Shown one piece after another: positions 23,740 to 35,885 of a DNA stretch of 64,000 nucleotides (position 1 is the first letter of the stretch; the number at the start of each line of letters is the position of its first letter). This DNA is from Lates calcarifer (lineage: Eukaryota > Chordata > Actinopteri > Centropomidae): the NCBI RefSeq assembly GCF_001640805.2, contig NC_066838.1, positions 20,476,743-20,540,742 of the forward strand, in the 5' to 3' direction. Made by a program: the position numbers and the translations under genes. The notes beneath the pieces are model-generated. The model was not told the origin of the DNA. It searched no databases and saw only the letters and a program-made list of their open reading frames with translations.

Positions 23740-24630
23740 CTTAATAACTGAAAATGAAAGTATACAGTATAATATCAAGAACATTTTAAAGAATAACTTT
23801 TAATTACGCTCTACTGCAGTCATCCAGGATCAACTAGTACCAACTTAAGAGACCTCTGGACCTCTCCTAAATGTAAGAGAATTTTAAGTAAAAGTTAATT
23901 TGATAAATAGTTTTTATTCTAAATGTTGTGGTGTATGAGTAAAACAGGCCACCTTTCTTATTATTATGAGATAGATTGCAAGCAGTACATTCAAACATTG
24001 TGGTACTGTAAAAACAAGAAAGTGAAATGGATGTATTTTATTTTATTTTTTTTAATGTAATATTCTTGTCCATTGTGATACTGTGATGTCATTGTGATAT
24101 ATTATTTCTCTCTTTGTTTGTTGTTGCTATTTGTTCCTTTAAAAAAAAATAAAAATGGAGATGAAGAAAGGTTTATGGGTGGTATTCTGGCTGTCACTAT
24201 ATTTACACCAAAATCCATAATTTACCTACCTATTAGTTCTAAATGTTTGCATGAGAATATGTACAAAAAAATGAAACCTCTTTCATCTTTACTAATCTTG
24301 ATATTTGTATTAAGTTGTAGTTTCAAACATTATAACTTTTTAAAAAAGCAGCGTGAAATTGGTATTTATATATTTTGCTTATTTTGTTTTGAGACTGTGC
24401 AGATTTTTACAGTTTATACTCATTCTGATTTATTAGATTTCTATGAATGAAGATCAAGTCATTTAACAAAGTGGACAAATAATATATAAAAGTATAAATT
24501 GTCCGGTCCTGACAGGTGCAACAAAACTAAAATAAATCAGAGTCTGTATATGTTGGCTAAGACCCAAGTGTAAAAAAAATTGTGAGAACACCACTGTAGG
24601 GTGGACAATGAATTTGTAGGGGCTTTAAGT
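23740..24630. other. Intergenic between oard1 and guca1b
   Basis: Very AT-rich. A 118-codon plus-strand frame (24094-24450) encodes a low-complexity F/I/L/K-rich product typical of translated AT-rich DNA. No gene supported. Confidence 0.5.
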
Positions 24631-24633
24631 ATG

Positions 24634-24639
24634 TTTATT
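24634..24639 (-). terminator. Candidate poly(A) signal of guca1b
   Basis: AATAAA on the minus strand about 470 nt after the guca1b stop. If used, the microsatellite at 24944-25037 is transcribed as 3' UTR. Confidence 0.35.
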
Positions 24640-24943
24640 AAATGACTTTTATGCTCATTTTATGACAAAACACAAAACAGAAAATATATGAGCCTTATTA
24701 CTGCAGCCTCTACTGAATATAGACACATAAACACACCTACAACACCAAAGGTAGCAACAAATAAGTTCAAAACTACTGTTCACAGTTGCTTTATAGTTTG
24801 ACTAAATGTGAAACCTGAATAAAACTGAATGAACAGAACAAACCCTATTATAAGCAAAACATACCACTGTTGTAGAGATACATCTAAATTGTATATGGCA
24901 GCATTCAGACCAATGCCAGGATGACTGCAGTGTTGTTTTCTTT

Positions 24944-24999
24944 TACACACACACACACACACATATATATGTGTATATATATATACATATATATATATG

Positions 25000-25037
<38 letters not shown>
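24944..25037. repeat. Compound (CA)n-(TA)n-(GATA)n microsatellite
   Basis: A CA run, a mixed TA/TG/CA segment with self-complementary parts, then about nine GATA units. It starts only about 70 bases downstream of the guca1b stop codon, so it probably lies in the 3' UTR, where the transcript would read TATC, then TA, then TG repeats. Confidence 0.95.
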
Positions 25038-25105
25038 CAAAATCAGAGCATGATTGGTCATGAAGGATGTGTGTATGTGACAGATTGACAGTCCATGTCA
25101 CAGCC

Positions 25106-26710
25106 TCAGAAGTCAGCACTGCGCCTTCGCTCGTTGATCCAGTCCCCGGGGTTGACGTCCATCTGCAGCATTTTCATCACCCACTTGTCTCTCCGTGCTC
25201 CGTCGATGAACTCATCCAGCGAGAGCTCCCCTGAGTGATGAATGACAGTTACTCTCTGAGCTAATTTCACTATACATTTCTTCATTCCTGAATTCATAAT
25301 TTTAATAGGAAGAGGACCATTGTTCAGCTCACACCCGCCTCACCCTTCTATATACACAAAGAACAATGAGCTCATGCACACTTTTACATTAACACCCCAC
25401 AAAGCCATTACAGCAGAATGACACTGCCCTTTTAAATCATCCATGAAGCCTTTTAAACTGTCAGAAAACTCTCACCATCTCCATTCTCGTCAACCAGCTC
25501 AAATATCCGGTCAACCACTTGGTCTGGGGTCAGCAGATTGCATTCTTCATCCAGCTCTCCGTGGCAGGCTTTCTTCAGTCGATAAATAGACTGAGAGTGG
25601 CAGGAGAGGATGTTACAATGATTTATCTTGCATTTATCTTGAAATATTCTTTAAAATGTCTTGAATGCTTTATTGGTCAATACTGCGGTACATATAGTTG
25701 CTGCAAAACAGTAAACATTACCTCCACAATTTCAAGAAGCTCTGTTTTATCGATACATCCACTTCCGTCTTTATCATACATTTTGAATGTCCATTTAAGC
25801 TTATGTTCCAGTTTACCCCTGAGGACTAAGTTCAAGGCTGCCACGTACTCCAGAAAATCAATGGTGTTGTCCTGTGTACATGAAGGGGGAGAGTTAAAAT
25901 GTTATGAAGGGACAATGGCAATGACAATGGGCAAGATTTATGAGCAAAACAGTTCTTTACTTTAACAGGTGGACTGTCTGTATTTTATGATGAAAAATCT
26001 GTGGGCTACAACTAGTAATTATTTTCATTGTCGATTAATTGTCCAACTACTTTCTTGATCAGTCAATTAAATGATTGGTCTATTAACAGTCAGAAAAGAG
26101 TTAAAGTTATATAATTATTATAGTTATATCATTTCCCAGGGCTCAAGCTGACATATTCAAATAGCTTGTTTTGTCTGATATCCAGATAACATATTCAGAT
26201 TATTTTCATAGAAGATAAGAAAACCAGAAGCTGGAGTCTGTTTGTTTTTGGCATTTTCTCCTCAATGAATGTACTATAAAAACATCATACATTAATTTTT
26301 GGCTGCTAATTAAGTAATTAATTAATAACTAATTGTTTCAACTCTAGAAATATGTGCTCAATAATGGGTATTAGCGGCAGCTGCTACAAAAACTCCAAAT
26401 CAACAAATCTTAACTATTACTGTGATACATGTACTGTCAGTACCATAATGAGACAGATAACTATGACTAAGTCTTGTACTTCCACACAACAGGGATTTGT
26501 ACTTACGCCATTCTTGTCAAAGGCTCGAAACATATTCTCTATGTAATCCGCGGCCTCTTTGTTATCAGTAACTCCAAAAAAACTCTTGAATTCATGCATG
26601 AAGAGAGTTCCACTTGGGCATTCCACCACAAATTTTTTGTACCATTCCTGTAGCTCTGCCACATCAATTTCCTTGTCTGGGTCACTATCCTCACTTAGGC
26701 GCTGACCCAT
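25106..26710 (-). CDS. guca1b: Guanylate cyclase-activating protein 2 (GCAP2)
   Basis: GCAP2 is a myristoylated EF-hand calcium sensor of photoreceptors that activates retinal membrane guanylate cyclase when calcium falls, restoring cGMP after light. Four coding exons (minus): 26710-26507, 25871-25722, 25590-25476, 25230-25106, phases 0/0/1, giving 197 residues (human about 200). It starts MGQ, giving the N-terminal glycine for myristoylation. EF1 is the degenerate CPSG form ([15 protein letters not shown]). Calcium-binding loops follow: EF2 [14 protein letters not shown]3 [14 protein letters not shown]4 DENGDGELSLDE. The C-terminus [20 protein letters not shown] is closely GCAP2-like rather than GCAP1 or GCAP3. 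A GGGATTA site about 320 bp upstream (27032-27038) is a possible CRX/OTX element. Intron 1 carries a dispersed repeat at 26003-26346. Confidence 0.96.
26003..26346. repeat. Fish non-autonomous DNA repeat (gctgcaact...cgattaat family)
   Basis: The left end reads ggctacaactagtaatta then ttttcattgtcgattaatt. The right end reads taattaattaataactaattgtttcaactctag, roughly the inverted complement of the left. This is a very common percomorph repeat with ends ggctgcaactaacgattatttt. Related copies are at about 45.12-45.45, 45.77-45.86 and 47.70-47.77 kb. It sits in guca1b intron 1. Confidence 0.6.
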
Positions 26711-28650
26711 TTTGGAAATAATTTCTCCAGCACCCTACAGACTGAAATTATTTCTCACATTACACAAAACTATGTGACTTGGTTAACTCCTTCTAAGCAG
26801 TAAGCTGCATTACAAAATCTATAAATCTCCTCAGTGTCCTTACAGAACAGCGAGCCTGTGCCCACAGTTACAGAGCCAACTGCTGCAACTAAATTTGTGC
26901 AAATCACCAAAAAACCAAATGATTAAAATGGAATGAAAGTCCATACAAGCTGAATTGTTAATAAGCTCTCTATTGTGGCAAATCTCCTCTGACAGTGAGG
27001 ATGAGACACAGATCGTTATGAATCACGATGAGGGATTAGAAATGGACACTTGTCAAAATCAATTAGTTCAGAGACAGATCCTCCTTCTACCTGTCCTAAA
27101 CAAAGAATAGTACATGTACTGTATGTTTGCTTTGTGGAGACACACTCACCTGTAATAGGTTTCAAGTACCTTTATGGTATAACAGACCTTTTATTAATAA
27201 TGTAACTATTATATTGTATGTACAGTACCTATAATTGTCAGTCAACTATTCTCAGAGGTTAACAGTCAGAGAGAGTCTGATGAAAACATGCTATATGCTG
27301 CATTATGTGAATTGTAGGATCTAACATTTTTAAGAGCTACTGGTGCTTAGAGCTTTTTCAGTTCTTTTAAAATCTGTCCCTTATAACTCATCAGATTTTA
27401 TGGAGGTGGAATGCTACCTCGCTGATGTACTCTTTTAGGTAATCTTTCCAGGTATAGGAAGTTCCTGAATGAGTCAGTCTGATGAATCACACAGCCCTAG
27501 TGTTTAGTTATCTCCAGAAGCTCTGACCTTCAGGTGCCATGTTATTTATGGCTAACCTGATTACTGTTTACATGCCTGCTTCAGTCTCACTCAAGTCTAT
27601 AATAAACAGGGTTGTTGTTAAATACACTAATGATGGATGTGAAATTACACCTTAGGCATTGAGAAAGCAAAATATATTTGATAAAAAGGGGGACACAAGC
27701 CTTTGGAGATGTTAAAATATCAGGCTATTGGAGTAGCCAGTGGAAATTTGGAAATAAGTATACACTTTCAACCAAACAACAGTGTTACTGTTAGTGGTAA
27801 CAGCCATTGTTTACCAGTGAAAGCTTGGCCTGGCCCAATATCTTCCTGGCAGACGATATCTGCTGACAACAGGTATAGTGATAATCTTAGCTTAGAAGTG
27901 TCAAGGCCATCTGAGCAGTCACTGGATCTTATCCTCACATGATTAAAATGATTAATACTGTCTGTTCATACACAAGAGATATGGCACCCATATTTCACTT
28001 CATAGATTTGTTCAGGCAGGTAGAAGATAATGCCAAACATTTTGTACCCCTGGCTGGTAACTTTCACTCCTGTGTCATCTCTGTATCACTGTTACTTTAC
28101 TGTTTTGGCTCAGTAGTTATAGATTAACGTTAGCTATGATTTGGAGTCATGTTCTGGCCACCTGGTGAACTTAAGACCAATATTCACTCTCTTGTAGCTT
28201 AGTTTTTTGGTCTCTATTGTGGTCTTTATCTACTCCTGAGGGAAGTATCTGACTTTTTAGCTGCTGAATGCTCCACTAGCTGACTCTTTAACTGTGTCTG
28301 TCTGCTGTTTGGTGTTGAGCAGATGCCTGCAACAGTTAAGTAAGTGGCAAGAATGAACCAAAACAGGACCCTGCAGCTTAACAGTGAACTGAAACCATGG
28401 AACCAACTGTAGAAATTTGGTTTACACCACAATTGTCTGTATCAAATTTCAAAGATATTCCACTCTGGGCTAAAATTCTGGGCTGACTGGCCAACTAGCC
28501 AAAATTTTTATTCTAAAGTCATGCACTCAAGCATGGTTCAAAGGTAATTCCCCGTCCCTGTATTGTTCTTCGGGTATGAAACAAAACCTGATTTGCAACT
28601 CAAAAGAACAATTCCCTTAATATTAATTGAGCGTACTATACTCTTAAGTT
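26711..28650. other. Intergenic between guca1b and ppp4r2
   Basis: AT-rich with no supported exon. It contains the presumed guca1b promoter; the candidate CRX/OTX core GGGATTA is at 27032-27038. No CpG island, as expected for a tissue-restricted gene. Confidence 0.5.
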
Positions 28651-28656
28651 TTAGCA

Positions 28657-28662
28657 TTTATT
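28657..28662 (-). terminator. Candidate poly(A) signal of ppp4r2
   Basis: AATAAA on the minus strand about 920 nt after the ppp4r2 stop. No nearer canonical signal was noticed. Low certainty. Confidence 0.25.
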
Positions 28663-29579
28663 GCTTTCCATGAATACTATGATACAAGCTCAAGCATTCA
28701 ATTTCCAGCGATTATCAGTTTTACGAAGGCAGTGGACACGTATTACAAGTCTACAAAAACTGATTTACAGATATGTACTGTAAAAATTCTAGCTATCAAA
28801 AGGGACAGCTGTACAACTAAGGTATGACATACAGAAAGTGTAAAAGTACCTTGTGTTCTGTTGACAGAGTTTGGTGCAGAAAACGGCTTCCCTTGAGCCA
28901 AATTGATATTCTATCTCACCAAACTGGTTACTACTGGCAATATTGTGTGTTAATATGGGCTTCATACAGTGACAAAACAAAATTGTGATATTTTCTACAT
29001 CCTTCAAAGAGTCACTGCTAACAAATGCAACATAATGTTAATAAGAAAGACATTTTCAGGTATGTGCTTCAAAAAGCAAACAGACATCCGTGAAGTTTTG
29101 CTTTGCATTCGTAATGGCAGGCTTCCTCATTCACCTGGAGAAAGACACATTCATCAGAGTCAAAGCAACAAACAACTATGCTTAGGCCAAACTACAACCC
29201 AAACTGTCAAATGTATCTTCATGCCAAATGATTAATGAATAATGAAATGATGGAATACATCAGTTATCAAGGTTAAATTAAAATGCTGAGATATAAAAAT
29301 CAGGGAAAAAAGATTAGAAAAACTTTTAGTCAACAGTGAAAAAAGCTGAGTCTCCATAATCTTCTTTGAATCATTTTCTTCTAGTTTAAAGACCAGGTGA
29401 TGTGTAGCCTTGAGTAGCTGAAACGACGTAGGAGGACAAAAAGATCCTTCTGTGAGGAATCTCAGGGTCCACATCGCTCCTGGTCGTGAAGTCTAAAGGT
29501 CCACAGTGCTACAGTTATACCCTTGGTGTGGTATCATACAGTGTAAAAAAAACAGTCAGTTGGCAGGCGGGGCTTTGAG

Positions 29580-32500
29580 TTAGTCATGTTCCCCAGGCTC
29601 TATTGCAGTCTCTGTGCTGTTTGAATTGTCAGCATCGCCCTCTGTTGACATGTCTGGTGAATTACTAGAAGAAGAGGCAACCTGCTTGTCGCTGGGCAGG
29701 CCTTCTCCGTCACTCATGCCACTGCTGCTGCTGCTGCTCTCCCCATTGTCCTGCTCAAAGCTTGTATTCTTCTCTGATGGAGCTGGCAGGTCAGGTTGCT
29801 CCACAATGCTGTCATTCTGCTGACTGTGGACATCTCCTGTCTCAGATGTGTCTTCTCCTTCCCTTTCAGAGGTTTCTGTCTGTGTGCTACTGGGCTCTGA
29901 GGAGCAAAGTGGACACCATTTTATATTCTGAGAAACAAAGAAGCAAATAATTCCAACAAAGCTACATGTAATTAAAGAGTTAACGATAAACTTAAAAGTC
30001 AGTCGGTGTAACGCTGGATTTATAGTTGACACAAGAGTCAAGGTCAGGTTGATGTCACCACTGCAACACTTTCCTTTACTTTGTGATACTGACGAATATC
30101 AGGATGAACACACTAGAGTTTCACCCAGGTAAGTTATAATGTTATTTTAAACTAAATAGGAGACAGCCACTGTACTTACGTTTAAACATTCATACAATGT
30201 GTCAATTGCAGAGAACGGAAGGTCTGCCTTTGTTAGAGTGTGTTACTGAAAAGGAGAAGACCTCCTTTAATGCCCCTCATATTGTCTCAAGTCTCAACAA
30301 TCCCACCCATGCTGACCAATTCACATGCAGGTTACATGTGGTATCTCTGTCTCTGCTGTAGTCCTGATGTGTAGATAGATTTCTGGGCAGGCACGTGTCT
30401 TTGGAGCCTATGCCAAAACCTAGGAGTCAACGCATATAGCCACTGTAGGTGTGCTTTAACCCATGAATGACAATTAGTGACCTCTGTCATTTTCAGTGTC
30501 TATGTAATGAAAGCCCTAAAGTAGACTGCCTTGAGTGAGCCCATTTTCCCCATTTCTACAACTCACTGCATCAAGACAACAAAGACACTCAAAGGACACA
30601 GAATTCTTAGAGAGTAATCAAATGGATGGGATGCAGCCTGTAGGAGGCTTCGCCAACAGATTTTCGCCATATGTTTAAGTGTGGCTTGGCAAAATGAGCC
30701 TAAATGCTAGTTTGTTTCATGCATACTAAACCCTTAACCTTCAGTCAAACTAGTTTATATACAGTTATATTTTACTGAATGCAATGAATGAAGCACAGCT
30801 ATAAATCTGGACAACAGTACCCAGTGCCCACGTGTTGATGTTTACTTGTTTAAAATTCACTTTGTAATGCAGAAGGGTGACAACACCAGCCAAGAGAATT
30901 GTGCCGGAAAGATCTATGTCAGCTGTTTGGTGTCTCTGCAGCCCCCTCTGTATTTAGATTTCTCAAAGGGTGTACCTTATCTTCAACACAGTTGTCATCC
31001 CATGGAGCCATCACATATACCCAAAGTGTTGCTGCTGCAACATTTTAACACACATATTGTACATCAGCCTCATTGAACATGAGTTCACACTTACCATGGT
31101 CCTCTGAAACAGAAGGTGTGTCACAAGATGTTCCACTCTTGTACTCTTGACCACAAGAGTCTTTTGAAGACTCCGGTGTCTCTGACAAGCTCTCTGACCC
31201 TTTATGACAAGATGACTCTTTTCCTTCACTTTCCGTTTCATCCTCTTCCTTTTCCTCAAACTTGAGCCTCTTGACCTCTTGCTTGTTAGCATCAGAATCC
31301 TCTTCTTCCTCCTCCTCTGGGTGTTTGTTCTTTATCCCACTGTTTGGTGAGATTTCACCCTCTGATAGCGAGGAATCACTGCAGAAATACAGATGAAAAA
31401 TATGCAGAGAATCCACTCTTCAACATTTGCAGCTAGTATGTTTTTCTTTTGTGGATGGGTCAGAAATGCCTGCGCCTGGCAGCTATTATCAGCACCCTGA
31501 CATTTTAGATAAAAACTGTTGAGTAGACTCAATCAGTACACTACAAGCTATAGAAAGCTTTCTGTATCTCACCCTAAAACTCTACAGCCAAGTTGCTGCT
31601 GTAGAGCATGTCCACAGTGCCACATTTGTACACTATTACTTTCAATTACCTGATATGATGCTCCTCAGTGTCCTCTGTTGTTGGCTCTGGCTCTTTGCTG
31701 ACTGGACAGTCAGGGAGCCCGTTGGTGGAAAGTGAACTTGACAATGATAACTTTGGTCTGTTGAGTGGTTTCGGTGTGCCTGGTCCATTTACATTTCGAC
31801 TGCAAGAAAAGAAAATGACCATTTGTTATGGAAATCAGATAACAAAGCACCTACTCTGCAGAACTACAAAGACTGAAAAAGACAGGCAACACAGATCTAT
31901 TCTTACTATATCCTGGTAGTCTTTTGAATATTTTGCTCTGAATTAATTAGAAGTTTCCAGTTTCTGTGTATGAGGCAGCTTCAATTTGTGGCAATCAATC
32001 ACTGACAAATATGTTGCCCCCACCTGTCTGAATATAGTGGAGAGTTACCAGGAAACATCACTCCATTCATTCTGTTTACACTGGATGCCCCATTTTTCCT
32101 TCGAAAGAAGTAGAAAGGTACAAAAACAACTGGCCGTTAATTGTAATTGTAAGTGTGACTACATAAGCAAGTTCAAGGGAGCTGTCAATGTGTGTGAGAG
32201 GTAGAAATATTACAGCCATCAGAGCAAAAGGAGAAAAAGTAATGACCAGCCTTTAAGATGTACTTACTCTGATGTGGGATACACACAGCTGACCACCATT
32301 ACATTCTGAAACACATAAACAGTAATATATATTTTAGACATCATTCTAAAGCCACAGAAAGAACATTTAATCAATGTTCATATTTGCTTGTACATTAACA
32401 CTTTGTATTAATGTGTGTGGACTTTTACACTCACCTTCTCCAAACCCCTGAGAAACTTGTCTGTCCCTGTGTAGTTGCGCTTGGGGTCCATAAGCAGTTC

Positions 32501-35373
32501 ACACAGACGCTGGATAGTGAATGGGATTCTGGAAATGTTATCAAGAAATATATTTAGGATTAGCCATCTCACAGCCAGCAACAATACTGTCGCTGAAAAT
32601 CTGCCAATGCTGGCAGGAGCTGAATGAGGAAAAAACTCATCAGCCCGGACAGATCTATGATTAGTTTGAGCAAATGCCATCAGGAATGTATTTTAGACAC
32701 AAAAAACAAATAGAAGGGAAGTTTAATCTTATACCAGAAGCCATTACGAGTTGTGATCACTTGAAAGTGGTCACTTTACCTTGTGTGTAGACCGATATAT
32801 GCACTTGTAACTGCTCCTTTTTCTACACAATACATTAAACTGTTATAGACCTTGTGTATTTTAACTCTTTCTAATGTTTGGATTTTGCATTGGTTTTTCT
32901 GTGTGTGTGTAAGGTGCCTATGTGAGTTTTGTTTGCAAACTCATTGGCTTAAAGTGTTGCTTGATGGACAAGTATACTGACTTGAATTATAGGGGAAAGT
33001 TTACATTGTATTGTCTTTTGATCTTAAAATACAAAGTTGAGATATGATAACAAATAACAGTTGTTTCTTATTTGTTATGTTGCTTCCAGCTGTTTAAATG
33101 CTGTTTTTAAGTAATTACTGAAAGAGCTCCTGTTCATTTTCAAATCATTACAATGATTTGATAATCAAGTGGTTTTTCAAGGTGTAAATTCATGAGGAAA
33201 TTTCCAGACTTGAGGATGAAAGAGGTTTTTGGGGGAAGTTGCATTCAAAAGATTAAGTTAAGTAAGTTTCTGTCTTATCAGCAGAAAACACACCTAAATA
33301 TCTCTGTTTGTGGCTGTATTTCACTCAACTGATAACATGCAAGGAGAACGCTAATTATGTAGTGTACAGACAATTGATGAATTCATGTAAGTCAACTGCT
33401 GCATCATTTATTGTTGTATATAGAGCTGTGAGGGAAGACTTGTTTGGAATTTGCAAAGTGGCTTATTACCAGCTTTACTCACCCATTATAACCATCCACT
33501 ATTTTTAAGATCCTCTTCTTCATCTCTTCGAAGGGAACATACTCTACATTGGGATTATGTGGTCCTCTCTGTTCTGGTGTTGAAGCATGGAAATCATCCA
33601 TGACTTTTTCCAACTTAAACATGAAGTACGTTTTGAACTGGGACCACGGGATCCTGGAATATATTGGAAATGCAAGTCTGCATGTCATCCACATAAAAGA
33701 ATGAAAAGAGTTCAGGAGTAATAAAAACTTCACCAAACAGATTCTAATGGCAGGAAAAAAAAAGTAGCAGTTTCACTGTTTTAGGCTACGTGTCTCTAGT
33801 TGCTACTCACAGTGGCTGCCCTGTCTTGGCAACATGACACAGGAATTGTTCTAGTACAGGACAGGTCTCTTTCTTCCCTTTCTTCTCAAAATCTGTAAAT
33901 ACCCACATGAAAAATGCGAGAAAATTATTTTTTGGTGTTACTCCAAATAGCACACAAATCTGACCCAGACCTAACCAAACAAATGTTTATACTTAAATAA
34001 TCTTAAACCCTATTTAGTTAAAAGCTACTTATGGCACATTAATTATACATTAGCAATGATTTAATGATTGTTAAGTGTCAATTATCAGCTCTGTCAAGTG
34101 AAATATTCTCAACAGTAAAAGCAGTGGGGAGGGCCAAATATTTATGAAGCACATTAATGTATTGCATTCAGATAACAGTTTTGTGAGTATTTTTCAGCTG
34201 TATATTAAAATAAACTCCAATAATCCAATTAATCAATTAATCTGACCCGGAGCCATGCCCCACCAGAGCCTCTGTATGAAATAACTGGTGATATTTCTTG
34301 TTTCAAAGAGCTTAGTTAAAAAAAACTGCAAGTTCATGTGAAACTGTCCAAAAAATACACTACACCCACACAGAAAAGCAAAACAAACACAAAGACATAC
34401 AAAATGGCTTCAAGGAGCCACAAACGACAAAAACGACAAGCGGTTCCTGTGAGGGATAGGGGCCTTTTGCTTCTATGCCCTGTGGTCGATTGTCTCATAA
34501 TCCGTCCACGTCTGGACCCAGATGAGAGGCAGAAAACTAGTGTTTGGATTAACCAGTTTAAAATTTCGGATTTAATTTGTTAATTTATGTTTTTGCTAAA
34601 ATCAACCTTTGTCCAACAGGAGTCGATGATCTTAACCTTGCACCTGTCTCTCAACAAGTTATAACTATACAAGAAAAACACTTGACCTTTGCAAATCAAA
34701 TTTAAAACTTGGACATAACTCGTAAGGTATTTTTTTGGAGGGACTGACTTCATTGCTTTTTAAGACTTTTCAAGACCTGCAGATACCCTGATTCTCATGA
34801 AAACAGTACCTATAACTTACATCACTACCTATGGCAAACAATAAAGAACACATTCGAGACTTCAGTAATGAAATTTAAGACTTTTTAAATACATTCTAAG
34901 ACCTTTTTAGGGTATTGAATTCAACGCTTTTAAAGACTTTTCAAGATCTGCAGATACCCCGTCAAACATAAATTTCAGTTAACTACATGGAAAGTTATCG
35001 TGAAAGTTAGTTAGCATGTTTATTGTGACGCCACCACGCTAGCTGTTTACCTAATCGAGTCAGTGGCCGTAAGGGAATAAATGGGTCAAGAGAGAATATT
35101 ATGGACAACTTCTTTCTTGCAGAAAACAACATTTAGCTAGCTAACATTAGGCCAGTCAGCAAATGAGATCAGTTTCCCTAGGTACCTCTTCAAAACGCTA
35201 GTCGATGTTGGTAAGCTAAGTTACGGTAACGTACATAACGTAGTTAGCAAACATTACAGATTTTACCGAGGGCATAACAACAAATGCAAAGCCCATTCAC
35301 TAATAATGAATCACTTATTTGGATAACTGTAAACATTGCCTTGAAATGCTTCCAATAACGCGTCGATGTCCAT
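29580..35373 (-). CDS. ppp4r2: Protein phosphatase 4 regulatory subunit 2
   Basis: PPP4R2 binds the PP4 catalytic subunit (with PPP4R3) and directs dephosphorylation in DNA repair, centrosome and spliceosomal-SMN pathways. Nine coding exons (minus): 35373-35340, 33892-33811, 33653-33483, 32528-32435, 32305-32268, 32098-32024, 31799-31650, 31378-31095, 29896-29580. All phases join, giving 414 residues. Conserved landmarks: [122 protein letters not shown]. The C-terminal half is acidic, Ser/Glu-rich and disordered, with a KNKHPEEE...EVKRLKF segment as in human. Intron 1 (about 1.45 kb) begins GC rather than GT; only this donor restores the conserved DFEKKGKK junction. Head-to-head with eif4e3. 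Confidence 0.96.
34715..34970. repeat. Repeat with internal duplicated unit in ppp4r2 intron 1
   Basis: The phrase ttttaagacttttcaagacctgcagataccc at 34759-34790 recurs, slightly changed, at 34929-34961, with related aatttaagactttttaaat text between. These belong to a dispersed fish repeat I recognise by its 'taagacttttcaagacctgcagataccctg' style. Orientation of the family is unknown to me. Confidence 0.5.
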
Positions 35374-35885
35374 ATCGGTGTCCAGTCACTGGCTGGCAGG
35401 AAATACTTGCTAGTTAGCAGTAGCAGGTAGCAACCCAACAAAGCTGGTGGCAGTGAGGACTGCGCATGTCTGCTGTGACGTGTTCACATTTGCGGAAGAC
35501 GCGTTCCAGTTAAACCAGAGATCAACAAAGCATTTGAATACCCTCGTAGCAACAGGAGAAGTAGCCAGAATTGAAACAACGTCTAATAGTTTAATTAAAT
35601 ACTTATATTTTTAGTTACAGTCTGAGTAGACCTCAGTGACAGAAACTTCTGGAGAGCTCCGGTGCGCTGTAGGTGCCGCAGGCAGTCAGCGGGCGTCATC
35701 GTTTTTTCTGTTGTTGTGACGGCGCAAACCGGTGAAGCGACCAATGAGTCAGCAGCTGATCGGGGTTAGTTTTACTTAACCGGCCTATATATATGACGAT
35801 AACAGCCCTGGTGAAATCATCTGCTCGAGAGGTCTGCTTGTTTTTTTTTTTACTAAGTCATTCGGTTTTCAGAGGTAACATAACA
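35374..35885. promoter_or_regulatory. Bidirectional promoter of ppp4r2 and eif4e3
   Basis: Only 512 bp separate the two divergent ATGs. The centre is CpG-rich. A CCAAT box runs directly into an AP-1/MARE-like site in accaatgagtcagcag (about 35740-35755). Other elements are TGACG-type half-CREs near 35474 and 35717. No TATA box is seen close to either start. Just before the eif4e3 ATG there is a polypyrimidine tract, a branch-like tactaag and ttttcag (35852-35872), so a 5'-UTR intron acceptor is possible; if it is not used, an in-frame upstream ATG at 35793 would extend eif4e3 by 31 residues. Confidence 0.65.

Noticed and set aside
24094..24450. 118-codon plus-strand frame
   Set aside because: Composition is F/I/L/K-rich, as expected from AT-rich DNA; no homology recognised.
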